A DNA stretch of 64,000 nucleotides from Streptomyces albiflavescens (lineage in GTDB: Bacteria > Actinomycetota > Actinomycetes > Streptomycetales > Streptomycetaceae), in the NCBI RefSeq assembly GCF_014645835.1, contig NZ_BMMM01000010.1, forward strand, positions 62,001 to 126,000. The letters run 5' to 3'. Position 1 is the first letter of the stretch; every line of letters begins with the position of its first letter. The notes beneath the pieces are model-generated. The model saw only the letters and a list, made by a program, of their open reading frames with translations. It had not been told where the DNA came from and searched no databases. A program made the position numbers and the translations under genes. Positions 32,211 through 41,629 of the stretch are shown here, one piece after another.

Positions 32211-33107
32211 ATGACAGAAACAGCCGTACGTATGCGATCCCTGCGCCGTGACTACGGTGCCGTCGCCGCCCTGGACGGGGTCGATCTGGACTTCGCCGCC
32301 GGGACCTTCACCGCCGTGATGGGGCCGTCCGGGTCGGGGAAGTCGACCCTGCTGCAGTGCGCGGCCGGGCTCGACCGGCCGACCTCCGGGACGGTGGCTG
32401 TCGACGGGGTCGAGCTGGGCGGGCTGAGCGAGCGCCGGCTGACGCTGCTCAGACGGGAGCGGATCGGGTTCGTGTTCCAGTCCTTCAACCTGCTGCCGTC
32501 GCTGACCGCCGCGCAGAACGTCGCCCTGCCGCTGCGGCTGGCCGGGCGGCGGCCCTCGCGCGGGGCCGTGCGCGAGACGCTGGCCCGGGTGGGGCTCGGT
32601 GACCGCGCCGGGCACCGGCCCGCGCAGCTGTCGGGCGGGCAGCAGCAGCGCGTCGCTCTCGCGCGGGCGCTGATCACCCACCCCGCGGTCCTCTTCGGTG
32701 ACGAACCGACGGGGGCGCTCGACACCGGGACCGGTCGTGAAGTCCTGTCACTGCTGAGGGAGTTGGTGGACCGGGAGGGGCAGACGACCGTCATGGTCAC
32801 GCACGACCCGGTGGCGGCCTCGTACGCGGACCGCGTGGTGTTCCTCGTGGACGGGCGGGTGAGCGGGGAATTGACGGAGCCTTCCGCGGCGAGGGTCGCG
32901 GGGCGGATGGCGGAGCTGGAGGGGACGGCGGGAGTGGAGCGGACGGCGGGACTGGAGCGGGCGGCCGGACCGGAGCGGACGGCGGGACTGGAGCGGGCGG
33001 CCGGACCGGAGCGGACGGCGGGACTGGAGCGGGCGGCCGGACCGGAGCGGACGGCGGGACTGGAGCCGACGGCCGGGTCGGAGTGGATGGGGCGTGCGTC
33101 GTGCTGA
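32211..33107 (+). CDS. ABC transporter ATP-binding protein (MacB/LolD type) with repeat tail
   Basis: The first 235 residues form an ATPase: Walker A GPSGSGKST, signature LSGGQQQRVALARAL, Walker B AVLFGDEPTGALD, H-loop VMVTHD. It is the type that partners FtsX-like permeases. The remaining 60 residues are a 12-residue repeat (ERTAGLERAAGP), unusual for this family. The permease gene starts inside its last codons. Confidence 0.92.
   Translation: MTETAVRMRSLRRDYGAVAALDGVDLDFAAGTFTAVMGPSGSGKSTLLQCAAGLDRPTSGTVAVDGVELGGLSERRLTLLRRERIGFVFQSFNLLPSLTAAQNVALPLRLAGRRPSRGAVRETLARVGLGDRAGHRPAQLSGGQQQRVALARALITHPAVLFGDEPTGALDTGTGREVLSLLRELVDREGQTTVMVTHDPVAASYADRVVFLVDGRVSGELTEPSAARVAGRMAELEGTAGVERTAGLERAAGPERTAGLERAAGPERTAGLERAAGPERTAGLEPTAGSEWMGRASC
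32937..33080 (+). repeat. 36-bp tandem repeat in the ATPase tail
   Basis: Four 36-base units begin at 32937, 32973, 33009 and 33045. The first three are identical, the fourth is diverged. They encode ERTAGLERAAGP. Confidence 0.92.
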
Positions 33108-35239
33108 GTCTTTCGTCGTTGCGTGCGCGCTGGGTCTGCCTGCTCGGCTCCTTCGTCGCCGTCGGGCTCGGAGTCGCCGTGATGACCGCGATGGGGCTGG
33201 CGCTCGCCGCCGGCCTCGACGCGTCCGCGCGGCCGCCGACGCGGTTCGCTTCCTCGCCCGTCGTGGTGATGGGGCGGGACACCCTCACGGTGGAGGTGCG
33301 GCGGGGGCCGGACACCGCCCTCGTATCGAAGCAGCTCGCGCATCCACACCCTGTGGACAGTGAACTCATCAGCGAGCTCCGCGCATGGGGGCGGGTGCGG
33401 ACGGACGGTGCGGCTCGGGACGCGGTGGGTGTCGACGCGCCCGTCGGGGCCGTGCGGCGGCTTGTCGGTGATCGTGCGCGGGTACTGACCGGTGACGCCC
33501 GCCATCAGGCCGACCCCTCCGCCGCGCGCGATGCCGAGGCGCTGGTCGGGATCGGCTCCCTGCTGGGTACGGCGGCCGGGGTGACGGCCTTCGTCTCCGT
33601 TTTCGTGACGGCTTCGACGTTCGCCTTCGTCGTGGCCCTACGGCGGCGGGAGTTCGGTCTGCTGCGGATGGCCGGGGCGACGCCAGGACAGGTGCGGAGG
33701 CTGTTGCTCGCAGAGGCGTTCGCGGTGGGGCTCGTGGCGTCGGCCGCGGGGTGCGCACTGGGGGCGCGTGGTGCGCCCCGGCTCGTGCGGGCGCTGGTGG
33801 ACGGTGGGGTGGCGCCATCGTGGTTCGCGCTGCGGGGGTCGGTGGACTGGCCTTGGCATGTCGCCTTTGGCACCGGGGTGTTGGTGGCCCTGTCGGGCGC
33901 CTGGGTGGCCTCCTGGCGGGCGGGGCGGATCGGGCCCGTGGAGGCGCTGCGGGAGGCGTCCGTGGACACGGGTGTGATGCCTCGGTCGCGGCGGGTGGTC
34001 GGTTTCGGGTTGCTCGCGGTCGGACTCGGGCTGCTGGTCTGGACGTTGCGGACGGACCCGGCCGCGCTGCTGAAGCGGAAGACATACGCGACGCAGCCGA
34101 TGGTCCTGGTCACGGCCGTGGCGGCGCTGGCTCCCGTGCTCGTCCGTCCCCTCGTACGGCCCGTCGTACGTCTGCTTCCCCTCGGTCGGCCGTCCGGCGC
34201 GACCGGACTGCTGGTGCGCGAGAACGCGGCAGCGGCGCTGCGGCGGACGGCCGCCGTGGCGGCTCCCGTCCTGGTGACCGTCGCGCTGGCGGGTTCGCTG
34301 CTGGGGGCCGCGGCGACCGTGACCGGGGCGAAGGCGGCGGAGGCGCGGGAGCAGACCCGTGCCCAATTCGTCGTCACCGGGGACGGCTTGCGGCCGGTAC
34401 GGGTCGCTGGGGCCACGGTCTCGGCCACCGCCTCGACCGCGGTCTTCGTACGCGAGGAGGGGACCGCGCTCGTACGGTCCGACGCGCGGGCGGTGAGCGA
34501 CGTGGCGGCGTTCGCGGCGGTGACGCGGCTGCCGGTCGTCGCGGGCGATGTGCGCGATCTCGACGACCGGTCGATCGTCGTGAACGAGGAGTGGGAACGG
34601 CATGAGGTGGGGGCCCGGGTCCGTGTGTGGCTGGGGGACGGGCGGGCCGCGCGGTTGCGGGTCGTGGCCGTGTTGGCGCGGGGTACGGGGAACAGCGGGG
34701 CGTATGTGACCTCGGCGAACGCGGCGGGGGCCGTGGTCGATCGGCTCGATGTGCGGGTGAGGCGTGGGGCGGATCGGGCGGCCGTCGGGGCGGCGCTGCG
34801 GGCCTCGGCGGGGGGCACGGTGAGGTCCGCGTCGGCATGGCTGGCCGCCACGTACCCGCGCACCGGCCCGCAGGTCCGGCTGGGGTTCCTCGTGGTTCTG
34901 GGCATCGCCCTTGTGTACGCCGGGATTTCGCTGGCTGCGACGCTGCTGATGGCGACCTCCGCGCGGGGTGCGGAGCTGCGGTCCCTGCGGATGGCGGGGG
35001 CCACCCGGGGGCAGGTGCTGCGGGTGGTCGCCGGCGAGGCCGCGGTGGGGGTCTGTGTGGGGGCGGTGCTCGGGGGTGCGGTGGCCGGCGTCAACCTTGC
35101 GGGGGTTGCGGCGGCGCTGGGGCGGGTGTCGGCGCCGGTGGGGGTGGATGTGCCGTGGGAGGTGCTGTCGGGGTGCGTGGGGGTGTGCCTGGTGGTGGCG
35201 GTCGGGGCGGCGGTGGGAGGGGCGTGGAGGCGGGCGTGA
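33101..35239 (+). CDS. FtsX-like ABC transporter permease
   Basis: This roughly 712-residue protein has an N-terminal helix (LRARWVCLLGSFVAVGLGVAV), two FtsX-type blocks of three helices (near residues 155-285 and 605-710), and two further helices mid-protein. Both blocks carry the LRMAGATPGQV/LRMAGATRGQV coupling motif that contacts the ATPase. The likely start is GTG 33101, which overlaps the ATPase stop (33105-33107). Substrate is unknown. Confidence 0.88.
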   Translation: MLSLSSLRARWVCLLGSFVAVGLGVAVMTAMGLALAAGLDASARPPTRFASSPVVVMGRDTLTVEVRRGPDTALVSKQLAHPHPVDSELISELRAWGRVRTDGAARDAVGVDAPVGAVRRLVGDRARVLTGDARHQADPSAARDAEALVGIGSLLGTAAGVTAFVSVFVTASTFAFVVALRRREFGLLRMAGATPGQVRRLLLAEAFAVGLVASAAGCALGARGAPRLVRALVDGGVAPSWFALRGSVDWPWHVAFGTGVLVALSGAWVASWRAGRIGPVEALREASVDTGVMPRSRRVVGFGLLAVGLGLLVWTLRTDPAALLKRKTYATQPMVLVTAVAALAPVLVRPLVRPVVRLLPLGRPSGATGLLVRENAAAALRRTAAVAAPVLVTVALAGSLLGAAATVTGAKAAEAREQTRAQFVVTGDGLRPVRVAGATVSATASTAVFVREEGTALVRSDARAVSDVAAFAAVTRLPVVAGDVRDLDDRSIVVNEEWERHEVGARVRVWLGDGRAARLRVVAVLARGTGNSGAYVTSANAAGAVVDRLDVRVRRGADRAAVGAALRASAGGTVRSASAWLAATYPRTGPQVRLGFLVVLGIALVYAGISLAATLLMATSARGAELRSLRMAGATRGQVLRVVAGEAAVGVCVGAVLGGAVAGVNLAGVAAALGRVSAPVGVDVPWEVLSGCVGVCLVVAVGAAVGGAWRRA

Positions 35240-35324
35240 CGACGGGCGTGATGACGGATGTGGCGACGGGCCTGACGACGGACTGCTGGTGCTTCGCCCG
35301 TTCTTCGTAGTGGGTCGGGGCCGT

Positions 35325-35435
35325 ACGGGGCTGATGGCCGCTGGCCCCAACGGGCGGACGGTCCCAGCTGCGGGTAGTCGTGCCGCTGGGGCGTGCCCCC
35401 GCTGCGCCGGGGCAACGCCCCGGCCCCTCGGTCAC
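35325..35435. repeat. Intergenic GC-rich repeat-like segment
   Basis: The stretch between the permease and the Clp_N gene contains nested G/C hairpins (for example CCGGGGC / GCCCCGG around 35407-35423). It resembles the short dispersed intergenic repeats common in Streptomyces. No gene is seen from 35240 to 35441. Confidence 0.4.
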
Positions 35436-35441
35436 CTCGGG

Positions 35442-35490
35442 GTGTCAACTTTGGGTTGACACTGCGAGAGTGTCAACCTACGGTTGACAC
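35442..35490 (+). promoter_or_regulatory. Twin-palindrome leaderless promoter of the Clp_N gene
   Basis: Two copies of GTGTCAAC-N5-GTTGACAC (35442-35462 and 35470-35490) are centred 28 bases apart. TTGACA at 35456-35461 in the first and TACGGT at 35479-35484 in the second form a 17-base-spaced promoter. The second palindrome ends directly at the ATG (35491), so the transcript probably starts at or next to the start codon. No Shine-Dalgarno sequence is present. Confidence 0.82.
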
Positions 35491-36231
35491 ATGACTACGA
35501 ACCCACTCGGCACCGCATCCGTGCGTCTCGATGACCTCATCGAGGCCATCAAAAAGGTTCACACCGACGCGCTGGACCAGCTCCAGGACGCGGTGATCGC
35601 CGCGGATCACCTGGGTGACGTGGCCGACCATCTGATCGGGCACTTCGTGGACCAGGCCCGGCGTTCGGGCGCGTCCTGGACGGACATCGGCAAGAGCATG
35701 GGGGTCACCCGGCAGGCCGCCCAGAAGCGTTTCGTCCCGAAGGCGGAGTCGGATCTCGATCCGAACCAGGGCTTCGGGCGCTACACCCCGCGTGCGCGGA
35801 AGGTGGTCATGGTCGCGCACAGCGAGGCCAAGGCCGCGGGAAACGCGGAAGGGCTCCCCGAGCACCTCGTCCTCGGGCTTCTCGCCGAGCCCGAGGGGCT
35901 CGGCGCCCAGGCGATCACGGCGCAGGGCGTGTCCCTCGACGCGGTGCGCGAGGCGGCGAAGGCGGCGCTCCCGCCGGCCGTCGACGCGGTCCCCGAACTC
36001 GTCCCGTACGGGCCCGCCGCCAAGAAGGCCCTCGAACTCACCTTCCGCGAGGCCCTGCGCCTCGGCCACAACTACGTCGGCACCGAGCACATCCTGCTGG
36101 CCCTCCTGGAGTACGAGAACGGCGAGGGCGTCCTCAGCGCGGCCGGCGTCGACAAGGCGACGACCGAGGGGCACGTCGCGCGCATGCTCGAGGAGGTCGT
36201 GAACGGGAAGGGGGAGCCGAGCACGGGCTGA
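35491..36231 (+). CDS. HTH plus Clp N-terminal domain protein
   Basis: This 246-residue protein has a helix-turn-helix-like segment (ASWTDIGKSMGVTRQAAQKRF, about residues 62-82) and two Clp_N repeats (residues 88-160 and 166-238; VGTEHILLALLEYENGEG). It has no AAA+ domain, so it is not an unfoldase; it may be a transcription factor using the Clp_N module as sensor or adaptor. Twin palindromes at its promoter suggest autoregulation. Confidence 0.85.
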   Translation: MTTNPLGTASVRLDDLIEAIKKVHTDALDQLQDAVIAADHLGDVADHLIGHFVDQARRSGASWTDIGKSMGVTRQAAQKRFVPKAESDLDPNQGFGRYTPRARKVVMVAHSEAKAAGNAEGLPEHLVLGLLAEPEGLGAQAITAQGVSLDAVREAAKAALPPAVDAVPELVPYGPAAKKALELTFREALRLGHNYVGTEHILLALLEYENGEGVLSAAGVDKATTEGHVARMLEEVVNGKGEPSTG

Positions 36232-36288
36232 GCGAGTCGGCAGCAGGGGACGGCGCCGTTGTCAGACCTGCCTGCGAGACTCGGAATC

Positions 36289-37980
36289 ATGACCGGGCGC
36301 TGGGCTCTCGCCCCGGCCGAGGACGGTGGCGCGGAGGTCGCCGTCCTCGGCCCCGACGGGCTGCCCGCGGGGCCACTTCGCCGGGAGGCGGATCTGGCGG
36401 AGGCGGTGCGGTCGAGGCCGGAAGTGAGCCGGTGGGTCTGGCGGTCCACCGCGGACGTGTATCCGCGTCTGCTCGCCGCGGGGGTGCGAGTCGAGCGGTG
36501 TTACGACATGGAGGCCGCCGAGACGCTGCTGCTCGGGCACGAGGGGCGGCTCGGCGAGCCCCGGTCGGCGGCCGCCGCACTGGCGAGGCTGCGCGGCGGG
36601 CCCGTACCGGCCGATCCGCCGCAGCGGTCCGCCGAGCCCGGTTCACAGTCCTCTCTCTTCGAGCCGCGCCCGGTCCACGTGCCGTTGGGCGATCTCCTGG
36701 AGGTGTACGCGGACCAGCAACGGCGGCATGACACGACCGCGCATCCGGAGCGGATGCGGCTGCTGACGGCCGCCGAATCGGCGGGGATGCTGGTCGCCGC
36801 CGAGATGAACGAGGCTGGGCTGCCGTGGCGCGCGGACGTCCACCGGGAGGTGCTGCACGAGCTGCTCGGGGAGCGGTACGCGGGCGGGGGCGAGCCCCGG
36901 CGGCTCGCCGAGCTGGCGGATGAGGTGTCGGCCGCTTTCGGGAGACGGGTCAGACCTGATCTGCCCGCCGATGTGGTCAAGGCCTTCGCCCAGGCCGGGA
37001 TCAAGGTCAAGTCCACGCGGCGGTGGGAGATCGAGTCGATCGACCATCCGGCCGTGAAGCCGCTGATCGAGTACAAGAAGCTGTACCGGATCTGGGTCGC
37101 CCATGGCTGGTCCTGGCTCCAGGACTGGGTGCGCGACGGGCGGTTCCGGCCCGAGTACCTGCCGGGCGGGACCGTCACCGGGCGGTGGGTGACCAATGGC
37201 GGGGGCGCTCTGCAGATCCCCAAGGTCATCCGGCGTGCCGTCGTCGCCGATCCCGGCTGGCGGCTCGTCGTCGCCGACGCCGATCAGATGGAGCCGCGTG
37301 TACTGGCCGCGATCTCGCGCGACCCCGGTCTGATGGAGGTCGCGGGGCGGGAGACCGATTTGTATCAGGCCGTTTCGGACCGGGCGTTCGCCGGTGATCG
37401 GGGGCAGGCAAAGCTCGCTGTGCTGGGGGCCGTGTACGGGCAGACGTCGGGTGACGGGCTGAAGAACCTCGCCCTGCTGCGCCGCCGCTTCCCCAGGGCC
37501 GTGGCGTACGTGGACGACGCGGCGCGGGCGGGAGAGGAAGGACGGCTCGTGCGGACCTGGCTGGGGCGGACCTCTCCCCCGGCGGTGGGTTCGTCGGACG
37601 GGAGCGGGGACGAGGCGGGTATCCCCCAGGACGATCCCGTGGAGAGCGGCCTCGATCAGGGGTGGGTTCCGGGGTACGCCTCCGCCGACTCCCGTGCCCG
37701 CGGCCGGTTCGCCCGCAACTTCGTCGTCCAGGGCAGCGCCGCCGACTGGGCCCTGCTGGTGCTCGCCGCACTCCGGCGCACCTGCGCCGGCCTCTCGGCC
37801 GAGCTGGTCTTCTTCCAGCACGACGAGGTGATCGTGCACTGCCCCGCCGAGGAGGCCGACACCGTGGTGACCGCGATCCGCGACGCGGCCGACCTCGCCG
37901 GGCGCCTCACCTTCGGAGAGACACCGGTCCGCTTCCCGTTCACGACGGCGGTGGTGGAGTGCTACGCGGACGCCAAGTGA
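36289..37980 (+). CDS. Family A DNA polymerase (bifunctional exonuclease/polymerase type)
   Basis: This 563-residue protein resembles the short actinobacterial PolA relative. Motif A appears as VVADADQMEPRVLAAIS, motif B region as KLAVLGAVYGQTSG, and motif C as FFQHDEVIVH with the catalytic Asp. The N-terminal 200 residues correspond to a reduced exonuclease-like domain; I do not see a full set of DnaQ acidic residues. A repair or translesion role is inferred. ATG 36289 is used; a TTG at 36259 is in frame. Confidence 0.85.
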   Translation: MTGRWALAPAEDGGAEVAVLGPDGLPAGPLRREADLAEAVRSRPEVSRWVWRSTADVYPRLLAAGVRVERCYDMEAAETLLLGHEGRLGEPRSAAAALARLRGGPVPADPPQRSAEPGSQSSLFEPRPVHVPLGDLLEVYADQQRRHDTTAHPERMRLLTAAESAGMLVAAEMNEAGLPWRADVHREVLHELLGERYAGGGEPRRLAELADEVSAAFGRRVRPDLPADVVKAFAQAGIKVKSTRRWEIESIDHPAVKPLIEYKKLYRIWVAHGWSWLQDWVRDGRFRPEYLPGGTVTGRWVTNGGGALQIPKVIRRAVVADPGWRLVVADADQMEPRVLAAISRDPGLMEVAGRETDLYQAVSDRAFAGDRGQAKLAVLGAVYGQTSGDGLKNLALLRRRFPRAVAYVDDAARAGEEGRLVRTWLGRTSPPAVGSSDGSGDEAGIPQDDPVESGLDQGWVPGYASADSRARGRFARNFVVQGSAADWALLVLAALRRTCAGLSAELVFFQHDEVIVHCPAEEADTVVTAIRDAADLAGRLTFGETPVRFPFTTAVVECYADAK

Positions 37981-37990
37981 CCTCGCCGGG

Positions 37991-40900
37991 TCACGACGCC
38001 CGCTCCGGCTTTTCCGCCAGGAGTTCCCGCAGCTCCCCCACCACCGGGCTGTCCGTCTCCGCGAGCGCGGCCAGGGCCGACTCCCACTGTTCGTAGGCCC
38101 CTTCGAGGTCTCCCCGGCTACGCAGCAGCAGACCCCGCTGATGGCGGGCGAGCCCTCCGGTGTACCGGTCGGCGCGGCGGTCGGCGCGGCACAGCAGCAG
38201 ATCGCACTCGCGCGCGGCCCGCTCTTCGTGCCCCACCCCGCGCAGGGCGCGCACCAGCCCGAGCCGGGTCTGCGACTCGCCGTGCCAGTCGCCGTGGCTG
38301 CCGAGGATGCGCAGGCTCTCCTCGAAGTGCGGTACGGCGGCGGCCGGTTCGCCGAGGGCGAGGTGGGCGTAGCCGATGTTGCAGTGCGCGGAGTGGCGGA
38401 TGATGACGTCCCGGATCGTGTCGCCGATCGCGAGGCTGCGCTTGTGGTGGTCGATGGCGGCCCGGGGGTCCGTGTGCTCGTACAGGTTGCCCAGGTGGCT
38501 GTAGGTGATGGCCTCCATGTGCGGGTCGCCCAATTCCCGGGAGAATTCCAGGCTTTGCAGCAGTGCCTCGCCGGATTCGGTGTAGCGGCCGAGTCCTTCG
38601 AGGAGCATGCCGCGGTTGTTCAGGCCCCGCCGCACCCAGGACAGGACGCCGAGCCGGCGCCAGATCGCCAGCGCCTCGTCGTTGAGCACGAGGGCGTCGC
38701 TCGCGCGGCCCGTCATGAAGTGCAGGCCCGCCAGGTCTCCGAGCGCGTACGCCTCGGCGGCTTCGTCCCCGAGCCGCCGCGCGGCGCCGAGCGCGGCCCG
38801 CTGGAGGAGCTCCAGCTCGGCCACGCGGCCGCTGCGTTGGACGTACGGGTTGAGCAGGCGGACCAGGACGGGGACGTACGGGGAGGTCTCCGCGTGGTGT
38901 TCGACCAGCGCCACCACGTTCTCCAGCTCCAGATCGCCCCAGGCGAAGGCGTCCTTCGCGGTGCAGAACGGCGGCGTCATCGCGGCGTCCACGGTGTGCC
39001 GCTCCGGCTGCGAGGCGGTCGGCCGGCTGCGGTCCTCCCGGTCGAGCCCGGGTTCGAGGATCGCCTCGAGAGAGCGGGCCGCGACACCGGCGTACCAGCG
39101 CAGCGCGCGCTCGGCGACGGCCGCGTCGTGGCCGTCGAGGTCCGGCATTCCCATGCCGTCGGGCCCCTCGCAGGACGTCGCCATACCCTCCGTCGCCCGT
39201 GTCGCCCCCGCGATCTCGCGGGCGAAGTCCCGCACCAGGTCGTGCGGGGCGTAGCGGCCGTACGCCGTTTCCTCCAGGAGGGCGACGTCGACGAGGCGGT
39301 CGAGGGCGGCCTCGGCTCGGCGTTCGTCGATGCCGGAGAGGCGGGCGAGGAGGGGCGCTCCGTACGCGGGGAGGTCGAGCGCGCCGATGCGGCACAGGGC
39401 GAGCGCCGCGTCCCGGTCTGCCTCGCGCTCCGAGGCGCGCAGTGCGTCGTGGGCGACGGCCAGGGAGCGGCGGACGCTCAGGTCGTCGTACTCCAGGTGA
39501 TGCAACCGACCTTCTGTGGCGGCCAGTTGACCGGCGAGCATGTCCGGAGTGAGCGCGTGGCGCGCGGCCAGGCGGGCCGCGACGACGCGGAGGGCGAGTG
39601 GCAGCCGGCCGGTGAGTTCGACGAGGGGGTGCCCGCCGTCGAGACCGTTGCGGCGGCCGGAGACCGCGCGGAGCAGCGCCGCGCTGTCCTCGTCCGACAG
39701 CGGCGCGAGCGGGAAGCGGTGCGCGCCGTCCAGGGCGGTGAGCGGCGAGCGGCTCGTCACGATCACCGCGCAGCCCGCGCCCGCGGGCAGCAGCGGCCGT
39801 ACCTGCGCGGCATGCGCGGCGTCGTCGAGCACCATCAGCGTGCGGGTGGGCGCGAGCATCGACCGCAGCAACGCGGCCGCCGCGTCCCGGTGTTCGGGGA
39901 TCCGGCGCGGTTCGGCGCCGAGGTCGCGAAGCAGCGCGGCGAGCGCCTGGCCGGAGGTGAGCGGGGTCATTCCGGGGGTGGCGCCGTGCAGGTTGACGTA
40001 CAGCTGACCGTCGGGGAAACGTTCCCGCAGTCCGTGTGCCACATGCAGCGCGAGCGCGCTCTTGCCGACGCCGGCCATGCCGCTGATCACGGCGACACAC
40101 GGCATCCCGTCGGCCGCCGCGACGCCGGATCCGGTGGTCCGACGCTCCGGGTCCAGCGCCAGGCGCAGCTCCTGGCGGAGGTCGTCACGTCCGGTGAAAT
40201 ACGCCGGTGGGGGCGGGAGTTGGGCCGGACGCGGCGGGCCGGGGTCCGACGGGACGGCCGCCGCCTCCCGCTCCGCCCGCCCGGCGTCGTCGGCCACGTC
40301 CGCCGCCCTGTCCCTACCGCCCTGCTCGCGGAGGATCTCCAGATGCGCCTCACGCACCGCGGGGCCGGGCTCGATCCCGAGCTCCTCCACCAGGCGGGCC
40401 CGCAGGTCACGGTGGACGGCGAGGGCCTCGGCCTGGCGCCCGGTGCGGTGCAGCACGAGCATCAGAAGCCGGTGGAAGGCCTCGCGGAAGGGGTGCTCGG
40501 CGGTGAGTGCGGCCAACTCGGGGGCCAGCCGGTCGAGTCGGGCGGTCGTGAGGGCTGAGCGGCCTCCTGGAAGCTCGGGTACGTTCCCGCGTCGTTCGGT
40601 GCGTGCGCCCGATGTGTCGGAAGAAGGTCCACGATGGGGGTTCTCCCCGTGCGAGCGAAGCCGAGAACGTGAGGGAGCGCCCCCTTCGGCCGTTGGCCTG
40701 TCCGGCGAAGGCGGTCCCCCCGCCCGAGCGGAGCGCGGCCAGTTCGAGGGTGGGGGCGCCTGCCGGGCGGCGCCGAGGCGTGCCTGGGCTTCCCCGAGAT
40801 CACTCAGGCGCAGCTCGGCCTCGTAGCGCCACTCCAGGACGAGCAGGCGGGCCTCCTCCAAGCGCTGGACGAAGGCGTGTCCGCCGGTCTCGTACGGCAG

Positions 40901-41326
40901 GCCGCTGAGCGGGGTACCGCGCCACAGCGCGATCGCGGACAGGGACTCGCGCAGCGCCCGCTCCCAGTCGCGCTCGGCGTGGGCGGCACGTGCGGCGGTG
41001 GCGTGCCGTTCGAAGACACGGACGTCCAACTCGCCCTCGCCGACACGCAGCACGTATCCCGGAGGGATCGCGCGCAGCCGCTCGGGATCGTCGAGGAGGC
41101 GCCGCAGCCGCGTCACATGGTTCTGCAGCGAGGCCTGGGCGGAGGCGGGCGGTGCCCCGCCCCACAGCGCGTCCTTGAGCACGTCGACCGAGACGACCCG
41201 GCCCGGTTCCAGGAGCAGCGTCGCCAGCAGGGCACGCATCTTGCCGCTGCCGATCGGCCTGAACTCGCCGTCGGCGTCGTACAGGACCAGCGGCCCCAGC
41301 AGCCCGAACCGCAGCCCGTTCCGCAT
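37991..41326 (-). CDS. AfsR-like SARP regulator (BTAD, NB-ARC, TPR)
   Basis: This 1111-residue regulator has an OmpR-type winged helix (residues 5-95, FGLLGPLVLYDADGE), a bacterial transcription activator domain (95-330), an NB-ARC ATPase domain (Walker A GMAGVGKSALAL, Walker B LMVLDDAAHAAQ), and TPR repeats from about 730 to the end. The activator domain is split by an insert of about 80 Pro/Arg/Ser-rich residues encoded over a hairpin repeat. Targets are unknown; it is not adjacent to a biosynthetic cluster. ATG 41326 is chosen by homology of MRNGLRFGLLG. Confidence 0.9.
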   Translation of the reverse strand: MRNGLRFGLLGPLVLYDADGEFRPIGSGKMRALLATLLLEPGRVVSVDVLKDALWGGAPPASAQASLQNHVTRLRRLLDDPERLRAIPPGYVLRVGEGELDVRVFERHATAARAAHAERDWERALRESLSAIALWRGTPLSGLPYETGGHAFVQRLEEARLLVLEWRYEAELRLSDLGEAQARLGAARQAPPPSNWPRSARAGGPPSPDRPTAEGGAPSRSRLRSHGENPHRGPSSDTSGARTERRGNVPELPGGRSALTTARLDRLAPELAALTAEHPFREAFHRLLMLVLHRTGRQAEALAVHRDLRARLVEELGIEPGPAVREAHLEILREQGGRDRAADVADDAGRAEREAAAVPSDPGPPRPAQLPPPPAYFTGRDDLRQELRLALDPERRTTGSGVAAADGMPCVAVISGMAGVGKSALALHVAHGLRERFPDGQLYVNLHGATPGMTPLTSGQALAALLRDLGAEPRRIPEHRDAAAALLRSMLAPTRTLMVLDDAAHAAQVRPLLPAGAGCAVIVTSRSPLTALDGAHRFPLAPLSDEDSAALLRAVSGRRNGLDGGHPLVELTGRLPLALRVVAARLAARHALTPDMLAGQLAATEGRLHHLEYDDLSVRRSLAVAHDALRASEREADRDAALALCRIGALDLPAYGAPLLARLSGIDERRAEAALDRLVDVALLEETAYGRYAPHDLVRDFAREIAGATRATEGMATSCEGPDGMGMPDLDGHDAAVAERALRWYAGVAARSLEAILEPGLDREDRSRPTASQPERHTVDAAMTPPFCTAKDAFAWGDLELENVVALVEHHAETSPYVPVLVRLLNPYVQRSGRVAELELLQRAALGAARRLGDEAAEAYALGDLAGLHFMTGRASDALVLNDEALAIWRRLGVLSWVRRGLNNRGMLLEGLGRYTESGEALLQSLEFSRELGDPHMEAITYSHLGNLYEHTDPRAAIDHHKRSLAIGDTIRDVIIRHSAHCNIGYAHLALGEPAAAVPHFEESLRILGSHGDWHGESQTRLGLVRALRGVGHEERAARECDLLLCRADRRADRYTGGLARHQRGLLLRSRGDLEGAYEQWESALAALAETDSPVVGELRELLAEKPERAS
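40636..40684. repeat. Hairpin (REP-like) element inside the SARP gene
   Basis: Outer arms GGGGG-TT-CTCCC (40636-40647) and GGGAG-CG-CCCCC (40673-40684) enclose GTGCGAGCGAAGCCGAGAAC. This looks like one of the dispersed short hairpin repeats of Streptomyces, here in frame within coding DNA. Confidence 0.6.
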
Positions 41327-41629
41327 CACGCCGACCCACTGCCTTCCCGTGCGACCCCTCCGGCCGCACCCACGGCGACTTCGCGCCTTCTTCCGGCGAC
41401 TTCCCGCCGACCGACTCACGGCTCCCGTTCGAACCGTTGGCCACATGTTAGCGATCCGTTGGCGTGGCCTGATGTGATCACTGCATCGGATCTGGCCCGA
41501 CGGTGCGCGCGTATGACGCGTAACTCGGGGGAGTGTCGCCGCCGTGGCCGGATCCGGGGACGCGCGAGGCCCCGGTCGTCGAAGTGAACGACCGGGGCCT
41601 CCGTCTGTCGTACGGGCTCGCGCACACCC
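41327..41629. other. Intergenic region between SARP and glycosyltransferase genes
   Basis: No gene is supported here. It holds the upstream region of the SARP gene (an in-frame but unlikely basic extension to 41446) and the terminator of the glycosyltransferase gene. Confidence 0.6.
41566..41601 (-). terminator. Terminator after the glycosyltransferase gene
   Basis: Perfect 14-bp arms (41566-41579 and 41588-41601) with an eight-base loop, 29 bases past the stop. Confidence 0.85.
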
